Assembly: GCF_017307495.1 (NCBI RefSeq) | Contig: NZ_JAFKHE010000021.1 | Coordinates: forward strand, 62,001 to 126,000 | Length of the DNA: 64,000 bases | Origin: Devosia sp. | GTDB taxonomy: Bacteria > Pseudomonadota > Alphaproteobacteria > Rhizobiales > Devosiaceae | Direction: 5' to 3' | Shown: positions 43,003-53,513 of the stretch, in pieces | How the letters are laid out: each line of letters begins with the position of its first letter | Numbering within the stretch: position 1 is the first letter of the stretch | Notes under the pieces: model-generated | What the model was told of the DNA's origin: nothing | Database searches by the model: none | The model's input: only the letters and a program-made list of their open reading frames with translations | Position numbers and translations under genes: made by a program

Positions 43003-44838
43003 GTGGCGGAGGCGGGAGCGCTTCTTCACGCAATACTTGCCGGACAAGTTGACGGCGAGACAGAAGCTTTGCTCCACCTCGATGCAGCGCTGGCTCTCGA
43101 GGTAGATCCGCTCGACTACTGCGCCAACCGCCTTGGCCTCGGCCAAGACCTCGTCCTGCAGCGCGCCGCCGATTGGGCCGGCCTCACCTTCGCAGCGCGC
43201 GTCCCCCGCACGCGCCCGGGCAGCCTCGTGATCGATCGCATTGAGCGCCTGGGTGAGATCAGGACCATTCGCGCCAAACTGTTCGAGCACGAAATCGTCT
43301 ATAGCGCACCAAGGTTTAGCGACTTCCTGCGGCTCAGGCTGGCGGCCCGTGACCCCGCCTTTCGCTCGCGGTTCTGCGTCGTGCCGCTGGCCAGCATCCG
43401 TTCCGAGCTCGCCTCGACGGGCGCGGATGCGCTACTGATCGAGGCGCGGCAGCGACTGGTGCGGCGCTGGCCCAACGCGAGCGGCAGCGTAAGTGCGCCG
43501 AGGTCGCGCCGCATCGCCTTCGCGGTGTCCATGCTGCTGCTGATGGTCTTCATCCTGGCCGCCCCCACCCTCTTCGAGGCGGCCTTCCTGCCCATCGTGG
43601 CGGCCCTCTTGCTCATCCCGGCACTGATGCGCCTGTGGGCGGCGGTCAGCCGGCGCCCGCCGCGTTCGCCGCCCGCAATGCTCTCAGACGCTGAGCTGCC
43701 GACCTATTCGGTGCTCGTGCCCCTGCGGGACGAGGCTCAAATGGTGCCCCAACTCGCGCTCGCGATGCGCGGCCTCGACTTTCCACCCGAAAAGCTCCGC
43801 GTGCACTTCATCGTGGAGGAGACCAGCGGCGCCACTGTCGATGCCGTGCGGCGCGAACTCAGCGATCCGCGGTTCGAACTGATCGTCGTCCCGGACGCGC
43901 TGCCGCGGACCAAGCCGAAGGCCCTCAACTATGCCCTGCCCATGGTCACCGGCCAATTCCTCGTCGTCTACGATGCCGAGGACATCCCGGAAGCGGGGCA
44001 GTTGCGCCTCGCCGCGTCCACTTTCGCCGAACAGCCCGACATCGGCTGCCTCCAGGCCGAGCTCGTCGTCGACAATGCCGACGAGAGCCTGCTGACGGCC
44101 CTGTTCGCCGGAGAGTATGCGGGCCAGTTCGGGCTGATGTTGCCGCTCATTGCACGCCTCGGCCTACCGATGCCGCTTGGCGGGACCAGCAACCACTTCC
44201 GCGTCGCAGCGCTGCGGGGCCTGGGCGGCTGGGACTCATTCAACGTCACCGAGGATGCCGACCTGGGCGTCCGTCTGGCCCGATACGGGCTGCGCACGGC
44301 AACCATCGCAAGCCAAACGGGCGAGGAGGCGCCGGTGACGATGCGGCCCTGGCTCAAACAGCGCACGCGCTGGATGAAAGGCTGGATGCAAACGTTGATC
44401 GTCCACAATGGCGATTGGCGGCAACTGCTGAAGGACCTGGGATGGCGGGGCTTCCTCGGCTTCCAGATCTATGTGGGCAGCATGGTGCTGTCGGCGCCGC
44501 TTCATACCGCCTTCATGTTGTCGCTGCTGATCGGCCTTGGCGCCGGCGGGATTGGGCAGCCGCTCGATCTGCTCGACCTGGTTGCTGCCGTGACCTTCCT
44601 CATCGGCTATGCGGGGCCGGCGCTGCTGGTGGTCATGGGCCTGCGCCGGTTGGGGCGACGAGACCTGCTGCTCAGGCAACTGGCCCTGCCGCTGTACTGG
44701 ATCCTTCACTCCGTGGCCGCGATGCTCGCGCTCGTCGAACTGGTGCGCATGCCGCATTTCTGGGCCAAGACCAACCACGGCGAGACTAAGCGCCCGCGCC
44801 GCGCGGTGGGCGCGGCGGCGCCGTCTCAGGCCGAGTAG
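43003..44838 (+). CDS. Membrane family 2 glycosyltransferase with GspE-N-like N-terminal domain
   Basis: The 611-residue protein has an N-terminal domain of about 150 residues resembling the N-domain of GspE-type ATPases, two membrane helices near 170-215, a GT-A catalytic domain (about 225-480) and three to four C-terminal helices. Catalytic motifs are [10 protein letters not shown] (second Asp region), [16 protein letters not shown] (TED) and the QxxRW motif in [12 protein letters not shown]. The first acidic motif is unusual (FIVEETSG). It resembles processive beta-glycan synthases that make exopolysaccharide. The start is a GTG at 43003. It converges on dadA with a 13-base overlap. Confidence 0.85.
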   Translation: MAEAGALLHAILAGQVDGETEALLHLDAALALEVDPLDYCANRLGLGQDLVLQRAADWAGLTFAARVPRTRPGSLVIDRIERLGEIRTIRAKLFEHEIVYSAPRFSDFLRLRLAARDPAFRSRFCVVPLASIRSELASTGADALLIEARQRLVRRWPNASGSVSAPRSRRIAFAVSMLLLMVFILAAPTLFEAAFLPIVAALLLIPALMRLWAAVSRRPPRSPPAMLSDAELPTYSVLVPLRDEAQMVPQLALAMRGLDFPPEKLRVHFIVEETSGATVDAVRRELSDPRFELIVVPDALPRTKPKALNYALPMVTGQFLVVYDAEDIPEAGQLRLAASTFAEQPDIGCLQAELVVDNADESLLTALFAGEYAGQFGLMLPLIARLGLPMPLGGTSNHFRVAALRGLGGWDSFNVTEDADLGVRLARYGLRTATIASQTGEEAPVTMRPWLKQRTRWMKGWMQTLIVHNGDWRQLLKDLGWRGFLGFQIYVGSMVLSAPLHTAFMLSLLIGLGAGGIGQPLDLLDLVAAVTFLIGYAGPALLVVMGLRRLGRRDLLLRQLALPLYWILHSVAAMLALVELVRMPHFWAKTNHGETKRPRRAVGAAAPSQAE

Positions 44839-46082
44839 CGACTGAGGTCGAGGTCGCCCGCCTCAATCTCCGGTGCCCGGCCGGAGAGGATGTCGGCGAG
44901 CACCCGACCAGAGCCGGCCGCCATGGTCCAGCCGAGCGTGCCGTGGCCCGTATTGAGAAAGAGGTTGGGAATCGGCGAGCGGCCGAGCACCGGGGTGCCA
45001 TCCGGGGTCATGGGCCTGAGGCCGCACCAGAAGCTTGCCTGCGATGCATCACCAGCGGTGGGGAAGAGTTCCCGCAGCGAGCGATCGAGCGGACCTCGGC
45101 GCGAGGGGTGCAGGGTCGTGTCGTAACCCGCTATCTCCGCGGTCCCCCCGACCCGGATGCGGTCGCCCAGGCGCGTTGTGGCAACCTTGTAGGTCTCGTC
45201 CATCACCGTCGACACCGGAGCGGTCGCCTCATCGACGATCGGAACGGTCAGCGAGTATCCCTTGATCGGGTATACCGGCAGGCTGATGCCGAGTGGACGC
45301 AGCATCAGCGGCGAGTAGCTGCCCAGCGCCATGACATAGGCGTCGGCGTGCAGCAGGCCGAGGGAAGTGGCAACGCCACTCACCCTGCCGCCGTCGACGA
45401 CCACCCGATCGATCGACGTGCCGTACCGGAACTCGACGCCGTCGGCCGCTGCCAGGGCGGCCAGGGCCTGGGTGAACATGCGGCAATCACCGGTGTCGTC
45501 GTTCCTTAGCCGCAGGCCGCCGACAAAGGGTACGGAGGCGGTCGCTAGGCCCGGCTCAGCGGCGATGCACCCCTTGGGATCGAGAACCTCGTAGGTCACA
45601 CCGTACTGCTCCAGCACGGCGATGTCGTCGGCGGCGTGGTCAAGCTGCTTCTGCTCGCGGAAGAGCTGGACGGTGCCCTGCTCCCGGCCGTCGAAGGCAA
45701 GGCCGGTCTCGGCGCGGAGCGCTATCATCTGATCGCGCGAGTACTCGGCGAGACGGACCATCCGCCCCTTGTTGGTGGCGTAGGCGCGCTCGGTGCAGTT
45801 GGCCAGCAGCTGCAGGCCCCATATCCACATGCGCGGGTCGAGCTTGGGCCTGAGCACCAGCGGTCCGTCCTGCATCAGCAGCCACTTGATGGCCTTGAGC
45901 GGAATGCCCGGCCCGGCCCACGGTGACGCGTAGCCGTAGGAGAGTTCGCCGGCATTGGCAAAGCTGGTTTCGAGGCCCGCTTGCGGCTGGCGGTCGATCA
46001 CCGTCACCTCGTGGCCTTCCCGGTTGAGGTAGTAAGCCGACGTTGTGCCGATCACGCCGGCGCCGAGGATGAGTATTTTCAT
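44826..46082 (-). CDS. dadA: D-amino acid dehydrogenase
   Basis: The 418-residue FAD enzyme oxidises D-amino acids to keto acids and feeds electrons to the respiratory chain. It begins with the dinucleotide-binding motif [17 protein letters not shown] and has [45 protein letters not shown] and [16 protein letters not shown] at the FAD site, all close to DadA. The length matches. It is monocistronic and divergent from a membrane protein gene. It fits the D-amino-acid theme of the flanking catabolic regions, although DadA is also a common housekeeping enzyme. Confidence 0.88.
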   Translation of the reverse strand: MKILILGAGVIGTTSAYYLNREGHEVTVIDRQPQAGLETSFANAGELSYGYASPWAGPGIPLKAIKWLLMQDGPLVLRPKLDPRMWIWGLQLLANCTERAYATNKGRMVRLAEYSRDQMIALRAETGLAFDGREQGTVQLFREQKQLDHAADDIAVLEQYGVTYEVLDPKGCIAAEPGLATASVPFVGGLRLRNDDTGDCRMFTQALAALAAADGVEFRYGTSIDRVVVDGGRVSGVATSLGLLHADAYVMALGSYSPLMLRPLGISLPVYPIKGYSLTVPIVDEATAPVSTVMDETYKVATTRLGDRIRVGGTAEIAGYDTTLHPSRRGPLDRSLRELFPTAGDASQASFWCGLRPMTPDGTPVLGRSPIPNLFLNTGHGTLGWTMAAGSGRVLADILSGRAPEIEAGDLDLSRYSA

Positions 46083-46221
46083 GCTGCCATGTTCCTGACC
46101 GGTGCGAGAAAGGCAAGATGGCTCACATGCCCGATCCGGCGACCTCCACCCTTGCACTCGGCCTGCGCTCTCGGCATGTTCGGGTGAGGGGGCTCGCGAC
46201 GGACCGTCCAGGGGAACTACG

Positions 46222-47934
46222 GTGAGAATAGCGGCTCTTGTGTTCGGCGTAGCGGCTGGGCTGTTCGTGCTGCTGGCGCCCGGCGCGCTGCGCACCGATC
46301 TCATTTCGCCGTTCCTCGGACTTTTGTTTGCAGGTCCAGGCGAGCGACTGATCGGCACCATCGTCTGGTACGCGATCCCAGCCGCCGCGATTGCAGGCGG
46401 GCTGCTCGCTGCGATCCTGCCCGGACTGGCCTTCTTGCCGCTTGGCCTTGCTGCCATGGGCTGGATCGGCATCGGCCTGGTGACGCCCGGCCCGTTCGAT
46501 TTCAAGCTGCTGGCCCCGGCGATCGGGGCGGGGCTCGCCGCGGGGCTCGCGCTCGTCGCGGCGGAGATGGCGACCCGCCGCCGGCGAATGCGGCGCAGGC
46601 AGCGCAACTCGCGTAACGACACGGCGTCGCAGACCGAACAGATCGCGCGCGAGGCTGCGCTTCGCATGGACCCGGCGGCCATCGCACGCAGCACCGTCCC
46701 CGTTCAGCCGAGCCGGGTCATTCCACTCACGCTCGACGATGTCGCCGTCAAGGCGGAGCGGCCGTCGAGTCCGCCCCCTCGGTGGCAAGATCTCGATGCG
46801 CCATCGCAACGACAGGAGCGCCCTGACATCTGGGGCGAAGCGATACGACCCGAACCGAGCCGTGTGCTCGAGCCGGAATATTTGCCCGAGCCGGAACCGG
46901 TGCTGCGGGAGTCCGAATTCGAGGTCGAACCGGAGCCCGCGCCGCCCCGTGGTTTTCGCTGGGACCGTGCCGACGCCCCAGCGGGACATGGCTTCGAAGC
47001 ACTCGCTGGATCGGGGCCGCGCCTCGTGCCGCGTCCCGCGTCGAACCTAGAGGCCAAAGCCGAGCCGGCAGCGCGGCGGCAGCCTGAGCCGCGCGTGCCT
47101 GTTCCGCCAGCCTCCCAGAAGCCGGAGGGGACACGGCCGGCCCCCGACAGTTGGCCGCGGGCCCAACTGGAGCCGCGCTGGTTACCACCGGACGCGCCGC
47201 CTGGCCGCGGCCTGGTTGCCGCGCTTTCGGCAGTGGTGGCAGTGCTCGTGCTCGGCATGCTGGTTACTGGCGGCTATCTTGCCTACCGCGAAGGCTGGGT
47301 CGACCGGTTGATCGGCTCGGTGCCGCCAGGGGCAAGTGGGACAGCGAGCACCGTTGCACAGGTCCCTGACACTCTTCGGCAACTGCCCCGGCCGAAGCCG
47401 GAGGGGCCGGCGATATCTGAGCCCCCTGCTGCGCTGCCGAGCCGACCTGCCGCGCAGGTCGCGGTGCCGACCAACGGCTCAGGTACCAGCCTGGCCGATA
47501 CAAGTGCGGCAGCGCAGCTATCGGCGACCGCCCCCTATACGGACCCGTTCGCCTATTGCAGGGCGGTGCGCACGGTGGACTATGTCGATGATCGCTATCG
47601 CGGACAGATGGTGATCGCGCCGATGACGCGGGCGCTGGCGCTGCCCGAGAATGCGGCGCGCGACCGCGTGCATTGGCGCTGCGTCAACGGCGTGGTCCTG
47701 GCCTGCGCCTCCTACGTCGGTCCAGTGTGCGACATGGCGCCATCGGCGGAGGAGATGCAGGCCTACTGCGCGCGCTACCGGGCGGCGCCGCAACTCATGG
47801 CGCCGGGCGGAGCATGGTCATGCGTCGATGGCCGGCCGCAGCTTCCGGGGAACACCGAATGGTCCGTTGACGCGCGCGGATTCAGGGCTGAGAGTTGGGT
47901 GGTCGTCCCGCCACCGGCCGCGCCGGCCGGCTGA
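46222..47934 (+). CDS. Membrane protein with Pro-rich linker and six-Cys periplasmic domain, unknown family
   Basis: The 570-residue protein starts at a GTG at 46222 with GGGGA six bases upstream. Residues 1-115 hold about four hydrophobic helices ([20 protein letters not shown] first). Residues 120-325 are charged and Pro-rich, followed by a further helix near 330-355 ([19 protein letters not shown]), another Pro-rich stretch, and a compact domain at about 440-560 with six cysteines ([38 protein letters not shown]). These could form three disulfides outside the cytoplasm. No family is recognised. A c-type cytochrome gene follows after 66 bases on the same strand. Confidence 0.7.
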   Translation: MRIAALVFGVAAGLFVLLAPGALRTDLISPFLGLLFAGPGERLIGTIVWYAIPAAAIAGGLLAAILPGLAFLPLGLAAMGWIGIGLVTPGPFDFKLLAPAIGAGLAAGLALVAAEMATRRRRMRRRQRNSRNDTASQTEQIAREAALRMDPAAIARSTVPVQPSRVIPLTLDDVAVKAERPSSPPPRWQDLDAPSQRQERPDIWGEAIRPEPSRVLEPEYLPEPEPVLRESEFEVEPEPAPPRGFRWDRADAPAGHGFEALAGSGPRLVPRPASNLEAKAEPAARRQPEPRVPVPPASQKPEGTRPAPDSWPRAQLEPRWLPPDAPPGRGLVAALSAVVAVLVLGMLVTGGYLAYREGWVDRLIGSVPPGASGTASTVAQVPDTLRQLPRPKPEGPAISEPPAALPSRPAAQVAVPTNGSGTSLADTSAAAQLSATAPYTDPFAYCRAVRTVDYVDDRYRGQMVIAPMTRALALPENAARDRVHWRCVNGVVLACASYVGPVCDMAPSAEEMQAYCARYRAAPQLMAPGGAWSCVDGRPQLPGNTEWSVDARGFRAESWVVVPPPAAPAG

Positions 47935-48000
47935 CCGGACGGAACCGACGCGACGAGGGGAACGTTCCACGCCGTGCCTGGCCAACGGGAGGATCGAGGA

Positions 48001-48408
48001 ATGATCAGGATTACGATTGCCGTCGCTGCCGTCATGCTGAGCCTGACCGGCGCCATGGCGCAAGGCGATCCAACAGCCGGCGAGCAGGTGTTCAAGAAGT
48101 GCGCGGCTTGCCACGCGGTGGGCGATGGCGCCCAAAACAAGGTCGGCCCGGTCCTCAACGCCGTCATGGGCCGAACGGCTGGCACCCTGGAAGGCTACAA
48201 CTATTCGCAGGCGATGAAGGATGCCGGCGCGGGCGGACTGGTGTGGACGCCGGAGACGCTGGCCAAATACCTGCCCAAGCCACGAGACCTGGTGAAGGGC
48301 ACCAAGATGACCTTCCCTGGACTGCCCAACCCCGACGATGTCGCCAACGTGATTGCGTACCTCGCGACGTTCTCCCCCGACTTCAAGCCCGCGCTGCCCC
48401 AGCAATAG
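48001..48408 (+). CDS. Cytochrome c, class I (c2/c550-like)
   Basis: This 135-residue protein has a signal peptide (ITIAVAAVMLSLTGAMAQ), a single heme site CAACH at about residues 38-42, the conserved KVGPVLNAVMGR strand and the Met axial ligand in GTKMTFPGLPN. It is a soluble periplasmic electron carrier between the bc1 complex and an oxidase or another acceptor. The ATG at 48001 follows GAGGATCGAGGA. It may be co-transcribed with the membrane protein upstream. Confidence 0.93.
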   Translation: MIRITIAVAAVMLSLTGAMAQGDPTAGEQVFKKCAACHAVGDGAQNKVGPVLNAVMGRTAGTLEGYNYSQAMKDAGAGGLVWTPETLAKYLPKPRDLVKGTKMTFPGLPNPDDVANVIAYLATFSPDFKPALPQQ

Positions 48409-48571
48409 GCCGGATTCGGCATCTTCGCTGCACCAGGCGTGCGAACCCGGCGCATTCGGGACCAGGCCGAGCGCCAACTCTAGCTTGTTCGGGGCCCGCG
48501 CGATCGATAGTCTGTTGAGGCCTCAAGGCGGGTAGCGTGGGCCACCCCCAGCGGGCGTCAAGAGATGCGCG

Positions 48572-51500
48572 ATGCAGACCTGTCCACGGTGTGGCTTCGA
48601 GAACGCAGGCGCGGCCAAGTTCTGCGCCAACTGCGGTGACGCGCTGACACCGGCCAAGCCCGTGGAGGGCGAGCGCCGGTTCGCCACGGTGCTGTTCGCC
48701 GATGTCGCCCGCTCGACAGCAATGGCCGAGCAACTCGATCCCGAGGACTTTGCCACGATCATGAACGGCGCCTTCGCCTTCATGAACAAGTCGGTATCGC
48801 AGTTCGGAGGCACGGTTTCGCGTCTCATGGGCGATGCGGTGCTGGCCCTGTTCGGCGCACCGATCGCGCACGAGGACGATGCGGAGCGCGCGGTGCGTAC
48901 CGGTCTCGAGATGCAGCAGGCGGCCAGGCGCTACGCCGCCGGCATCAAGGCGCAGCATGGCGTCGATTTCGAGCTGCGCGTAGGCATCAACACCGGTACA
49001 GCCGTGCTGGCCTTCGTGGGTGACGCCATCCGGACCGAGTACACCGCGCTCGGCGACACCGCCAATGTCGCCGCGCGGCTGCAGTCGGCGGCAGAACCGG
49101 GGACCGTCCTGATCAGCGCCGACACCTACCGGCTCGTGCATCCGCTGTTCGACTTCCGTCCGCGGGGCACCATCGCGATGAAGGGCAAGTCCGAGCCGGT
49201 CGAGTCCTACGAGGTGACGGGGGCGAAGGCGGTGCCAGGTTCGACCCGCGGAGTCGAGGGCCTGAGTTCGCCACTTGTCGGTCGCGATCGCGAGATCGGG
49301 CTTCTCGCCGACCGCCTCGCCGACCTGGGCAAGGGGCTGGGGTCGGTCGTGGCGGTAATCGGGGAAGCCGGCCTCGGCAAGTCACGCCTGATGGCCGAAC
49401 TCAGAGACCGCCGCGACGCTTTGCCGGAACCGCGTCCACTCTGGCGCGAGTCACGCGCGATCTCCTACGGGCAGGCAATCCCGTACTATCCCTGGCGGCA
49501 ACTGGGCCGACAGATCGTCGGAGCCGACGACATGGATGCGGCGCCGGTGGTGCGCGACAAGATCGCGGCCTGGGTCGAGCGCCTTGGGCTTAACCCCACC
49601 GATATTCCCTTTTACGAAACCATGCTCGCGGTCGAGGGCGAGCAAAGCCGGCTGGCTCTGGCAGCCATGACCGGCGACAGCGTGTCCGGCGGCGTCGGTT
49701 CGGCGATCGTGAACGCGATCAAGACGGCAATGCATGCGGGCGGCGTAACGACACCGTACGTGATGGTAATGGACGACCTGCACTGGTCGGACAGCGCCAC
49801 GCTGGAACTGATCGCCCAGGTGGCGACGCTTGCCGCGTTCGAACCGATCCTGCTCGTCGTGATCCTGCGTCCCGACCGCAAGGCGGCGAGCTGGCCGCTG
49901 GTCGATCGGCTGCAGGCCAGTCTCGGCTCGAGCTTCTCGCGCATCGACCTCGAGCCGCTCGACGCCACAGCATCAGGGGAACTGCTCGGCAACCTCCTCC
50001 ATATCGAGGACCTGCCCAACTCCATTCGAGCCCAGATCCTGGAGCGATCGGAGGGCAACCCCTTCTATCTCGAGGAAGTGCTGCGCTCGCTGATCGATGG
50101 TGGCCAGGTGGTACGCGAGGGCGAGCACTGGCGCGCCACGCGCTCGATCCTCGAGGCAACCATTCCCGACACGCTGGCCGGCGTGCTGAGCGCACGGATC
50201 GACAGGCTGCCCGATGCGACCAAGCGCGTAGCGCAGACCGCCGCGGTCATCGGTCGAGTATTCCAGCACCGCGTGCTGCAGACAGTGTGCCGGGAGGCGC
50301 CGGCAGCCGAAAGGATCGAGCATGTCGAGCCGCACCTGGCGACACTGAGTTTCGAGCAACTGGTGCGCGAAAAGGCGCGTGACCCTGAGCGCGAGTATAT
50401 CTTCAAGCACGCGCTGACCTGCGAGGCCGCCTACGACCTGCTGCTCCGCTCGCGGCGGCGCGACCTTCACGCGCGATGCGGCGAGGCGCTCGAAGCCCTG
50501 TTCGCGGAACGGCGCGACGAGTTCGCGGCGGTGCTGGCCCATCATTTCGACGAAGCGGGAAACCTCGCCCAGACGCTCAAATACGCGCGCATTGCGGCCG
50601 ACAACGCGCGACGGCTCTACGCCGTGCGCGAGGAACTGGAGCATCGCGACCGCATCCTCGCCACCCTCGACAAGATGCCGGACGCACGACCCCAGGAGGT
50701 CATCGATGCGATCCTCGAATGGGCATGGGTGCGCAATCGCCGCGCCCAGTACGAGGGCATGCTCGAGAAGATCGAGCGCGCGGTGCAGATCGCGCGCGAA
50801 ATCGGGGACAAGCGTCGGCTCGGCCTGGCGCTGAGCTGGACCAGCAACGTGCATATGGTCACGGGCTTTCCGTCGCGCGGCTTCCCGTATCTCGAGGAAG
50901 CGCAGGCGATCGCCACCGAGATCGGGGACGATCAGGTGTTGTTGCTGCCCTTGTTCATCGCGACGTGGTCGCTGGTCGAGCGCGATGCACGGTCGGGCGA
51001 GCAGAAGCTTGCCGAAGTCATCTCGATGGCGCGGCGGCTGGACGCTCCGGACGTGCTCGGGCATGCCCTCACCTACCGCGCCATGGCGCTGGCGCGCTTG
51101 GGCGAGTTCGACGAGGCCACCGCACTGATCGACGAAGCCCTGGCGATGACCCACACGATCAGTTCGCCGGTCAAGCAGGCGGACGTCCATATCGGGGCGA
51201 GCATGGCCTACTACGACATGGGCGACATCGAGAGGGGACTGGAGCACGCAAGGCTGGGCGCGGACCTCGCCATGTCGGCCAATGGGCTGGAATGCGCCTG
51301 CGCCGCCTATTTCGGGGTCGGCAGGGGCGAGCTCGACAAGCACAGGATCGACGATGCGCTGGCCCAGTTCCGCAGGTCGCTGAAGCTCGCCGACGCCACT
51401 GGCATGGACTACTATATCAACCTGATCCGGGCGGGGGTTGCGGAGGCCGAGTTCGAGAAGGGTGCCGGCGATTCTGTCGAGGGTATCCGTACCGCGGTGG

Positions 51501-51808
51501 AGAGCGCCCGCAGCACGGACGATGAGTTCGTGGTCGCGGCGCTGTCGATCCCGCATGCCCGTTCGCTGCTGCGTCTGGGACGGACCGAAGAGGCCCGGAA
51601 CGCCATCGCAGGGGCCATCGCCTATTTCCGGCAGATGGAGCTCAAACCCTATCTCGCCAACGGGCTGACCATCCTCGCCGATGTGCTGGATGCGATCGGC
51701 GACGCGACCGGCGCAGACGACGCACGCCAGGAAGCGGCGAGCCTCAGAGACGAAATCCGCCTGCCCTGGCCGGTTCCGGCGGCCCAGGCCCAGGCGATGG
51801 GGGCCTAG
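48572..51808 (+). CDS. Zinc-ribbon class III adenylate/guanylate cyclase with ATPase and TPR region
   Basis: This 1078-residue protein starts with a zinc ribbon (C4, C7, C18, C21), then a class III cyclase domain (about 36-215). Metal Asp residues are in TVLFADVARSTAM and RLMGDAVLALFG; the transition-state Asn/Arg are in LGDTANVAARLQ. The usual base-recognition Lys before LMGD is Arg. An AAA/STAND-type ATPase follows (Walker A IGEAGLGKSRLM near 263; Walker B VMVMDDLHWSD near 397) and then a long TPR-like helical region (about 650-1050). It probably makes cAMP under control of ligand or partner binding. It ends three bases before the receiver-flavoprotein gene, and a cyclic-nucleotide-binding kinase follows. 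Confidence 0.9.
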   Translation: MQTCPRCGFENAGAAKFCANCGDALTPAKPVEGERRFATVLFADVARSTAMAEQLDPEDFATIMNGAFAFMNKSVSQFGGTVSRLMGDAVLALFGAPIAHEDDAERAVRTGLEMQQAARRYAAGIKAQHGVDFELRVGINTGTAVLAFVGDAIRTEYTALGDTANVAARLQSAAEPGTVLISADTYRLVHPLFDFRPRGTIAMKGKSEPVESYEVTGAKAVPGSTRGVEGLSSPLVGRDREIGLLADRLADLGKGLGSVVAVIGEAGLGKSRLMAELRDRRDALPEPRPLWRESRAISYGQAIPYYPWRQLGRQIVGADDMDAAPVVRDKIAAWVERLGLNPTDIPFYETMLAVEGEQSRLALAAMTGDSVSGGVGSAIVNAIKTAMHAGGVTTPYVMVMDDLHWSDSATLELIAQVATLAAFEPILLVVILRPDRKAASWPLVDRLQASLGSSFSRIDLEPLDATASGELLGNLLHIEDLPNSIRAQILERSEGNPFYLEEVLRSLIDGGQVVREGEHWRATRSILEATIPDTLAGVLSARIDRLPDATKRVAQTAAVIGRVFQHRVLQTVCREAPAAERIEHVEPHLATLSFEQLVREKARDPEREYIFKHALTCEAAYDLLLRSRRRDLHARCGEALEALFAERRDEFAAVLAHHFDEAGNLAQTLKYARIAADNARRLYAVREELEHRDRILATLDKMPDARPQEVIDAILEWAWVRNRRAQYEGMLEKIERAVQIAREIGDKRRLGLALSWTSNVHMVTGFPSRGFPYLEEAQAIATEIGDDQVLLLPLFIATWSLVERDARSGEQKLAEVISMARRLDAPDVLGHALTYRAMALARLGEFDEATALIDEALAMTHTISSPVKQADVHIGASMAYYDMGDIERGLEHARLGADLAMSANGLECACAAYFGVGRGELDKHRIDDALAQFRRSLKLADATGMDYYINLIRAGVAEAEFEKGAGDSVEGIRTAVESARSTDDEFVVAALSIPHARSLLRLGRTEEARNAIAGAIAYFRQMELKPYLANGLTILADVLDAIGDATGADDARQEAASLRDEIRLPWPVPAAQAQAMGA

Positions 51809-51811
51809 CCC

Positions 51812-53512
51812 ATGGAAAAGCCGGTGATCCTCGCGGTCGATGACGAACCGGCGGTCCTCGCCGCGGTGACCCGAGACCTGAGGCGGCACTTCGGCTCGGA
51901 CTACGACGTGCAACGGGCGGGATCGGGTGCAGAGGCGCTGGAACTGCTGGGCGAGTTCAAGCTGGCCAATCGCGCCGTGGCCTTGTTCCTCGCCGACCAG
52001 CGCATGCCCGAGATGACGGGCGTCGCGTTCCTGGCCCGCGCGATGGAGCAGTTCCCCGACGCCAAGCGCGTGCTGCTGACCGCCTACGCCGATACGGACG
52101 CGGCGATCCGGGCGATCAACGAGGTGAAGCTAGACCACTACCTGATGAAGCCCTGGCACCCGCCCGAGGACATGCTCTATCCGGTGCTGGACGACCTGCT
52201 GGACGACTGGCGGGCCGGCTACCAGCCGGTGTTCGAGGGGGTGCGCATCATCGGGCATCGCTGGTCTGCCGACGGCCATCGGGTCCGCGAGTTCCTGGCG
52301 CGCAACCTCATCCCCTACCGCTGGCTTGACATCGAAACCGATCCGGAAGCGCAGGAGTTGCGAGAGCTGGCGGGGGCGGCTGCCGAGCCGCTGCCCCTGG
52401 TGCTGCTGCCGGATGGCACCGCGATGTCGCGCCCGACGGTGCCGGCTCTGGCCGAAAAGGTCGGCCTGCATACCCACGCAGTTGCGGATACCTATGACCT
52501 CATCGTCGTCGGGACCGGGCCAGCCGGCCTCGCCTCCGCTGTCTATGGCGCATCGGAAGGGCTGCGCACGCTGCTGATCGAGCGCGAGGCGCCCGGGGGA
52601 CAGGCCGGAACGAGCTCACGCATCGAGAACTACCTCGGGTTTCCCGTTGGCCTCAGCGGCGCCGACCTGGCGCGGCGCGGAGTCGCGCAGGCACGCCGGT
52701 TCGGCGCCGAAATCCTTACCCCGATGGAGGCCATGACGCTCGACACGCAGGATGGCTACCACATCCTCACCCTCAGCGACGGCAGCCGCGTGGCGGCTCA
52801 GGCGCTCATCGTCGCGACGGGTGTTTCCTATCGGCTGCTCGACGTCCCCGGTGCGGACCGGCTTTCCGGAGCCGGGCTGTTCTACGGGGCGGCGCAGACC
52901 GAGGCGTTGGGGGTGAAGGGACAGGCTGTCTTCGTGGTCGGTGCCGGCAATTCCGCCGGGCAGGCCGCGCTACATCTCGCGCGCTATGCGAGCTCGGTGA
53001 CGTTGCTGGTACGGGGCAAGTCGCTCGCGGAGAGCATGTCCAAGTACCTCATCGAACGCATCGAGGAGGCCGACAACATCACCGTCCGGACGGGCGTCTC
53101 GATTGCAGAGCTGTATGGGGAGGAGAGCCTCGAGGCGGTGTCGATCAAGGACGCGGCGAGTGGGAAGGTCGAGCGAGTTCCGGCCCGGGCCGTGTTCGTG
53201 TTCATCGGCGCCTCGCCACGCACGGACTGGTTGAAAAACCGGCTGCAACTCGATGCCCAAGGCTACATCCTCTCGGGGCCGGATCTCGAGCACCAGCCAA
53301 ATCGCAGGCCGACGGGCTGGGATGTGGAACGTGAGCCGTACTGGCTGGAGACAAGCGTTCCGGGGGTCTTCGTTGCCGGTGACGTCCGCCGGCAATCGAC
53401 CAAGCGCATCGCCTCCGCCGTTGGCGAAGGCGCCATGGCCGTGGCGTTCGTCCACCAGCACCTCAAGGGTCCTGCCCCCGCACCGCGCCCCGTCCTTCCG
53501 CCGGAGAAATGA
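51812..53512 (+). CDS. Receiver domain fused to a thioredoxin-reductase-like flavoprotein without CxxC
   Basis: The 566-residue protein has an N-terminal receiver (about 5-130; ILAVDDEPAVL, Asp in FLADQRMPEMTG, Lys in HYLMKPWHPP), a linker domain of about 90 residues that looks thioredoxin-like, and an FAD/NAD(P)H oxidoreductase (about 228-550; VVGTGPAGLASAVYGASEG, VVGAGNSAGQAALHLA, VPGVFVAGDVR). In thioredoxin reductase the disulfide CxxC lies in the NADPH domain; here that stretch reads SGAGLFYGAAQTEA with no Cys. A different electron acceptor is thus likely. Phosphorylation may control it. It is tightly packed between the cyclase and the kinase genes. Confidence 0.9.
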   Translation: MEKPVILAVDDEPAVLAAVTRDLRRHFGSDYDVQRAGSGAEALELLGEFKLANRAVALFLADQRMPEMTGVAFLARAMEQFPDAKRVLLTAYADTDAAIRAINEVKLDHYLMKPWHPPEDMLYPVLDDLLDDWRAGYQPVFEGVRIIGHRWSADGHRVREFLARNLIPYRWLDIETDPEAQELRELAGAAAEPLPLVLLPDGTAMSRPTVPALAEKVGLHTHAVADTYDLIVVGTGPAGLASAVYGASEGLRTLLIEREAPGGQAGTSSRIENYLGFPVGLSGADLARRGVAQARRFGAEILTPMEAMTLDTQDGYHILTLSDGSRVAAQALIVATGVSYRLLDVPGADRLSGAGLFYGAAQTEALGVKGQAVFVVGAGNSAGQAALHLARYASSVTLLVRGKSLAESMSKYLIERIEEADNITVRTGVSIAELYGEESLEAVSIKDAASGKVERVPARAVFVFIGASPRTDWLKNRLQLDAQGYILSGPDLEHQPNRRPTGWDVEREPYWLETSVPGVFVAGDVRRQSTKRIASAVGEGAMAVAFVHQHLKGPAPAPRPVLPPEK

Positions 53513-53513
53513 G

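Noticed and set aside
49973..51913. 646-residue minus-strand frame opposite the cyclase gene
   Set aside because: Shadow of the cyclase TPR region, with composition typical of antisense translation.
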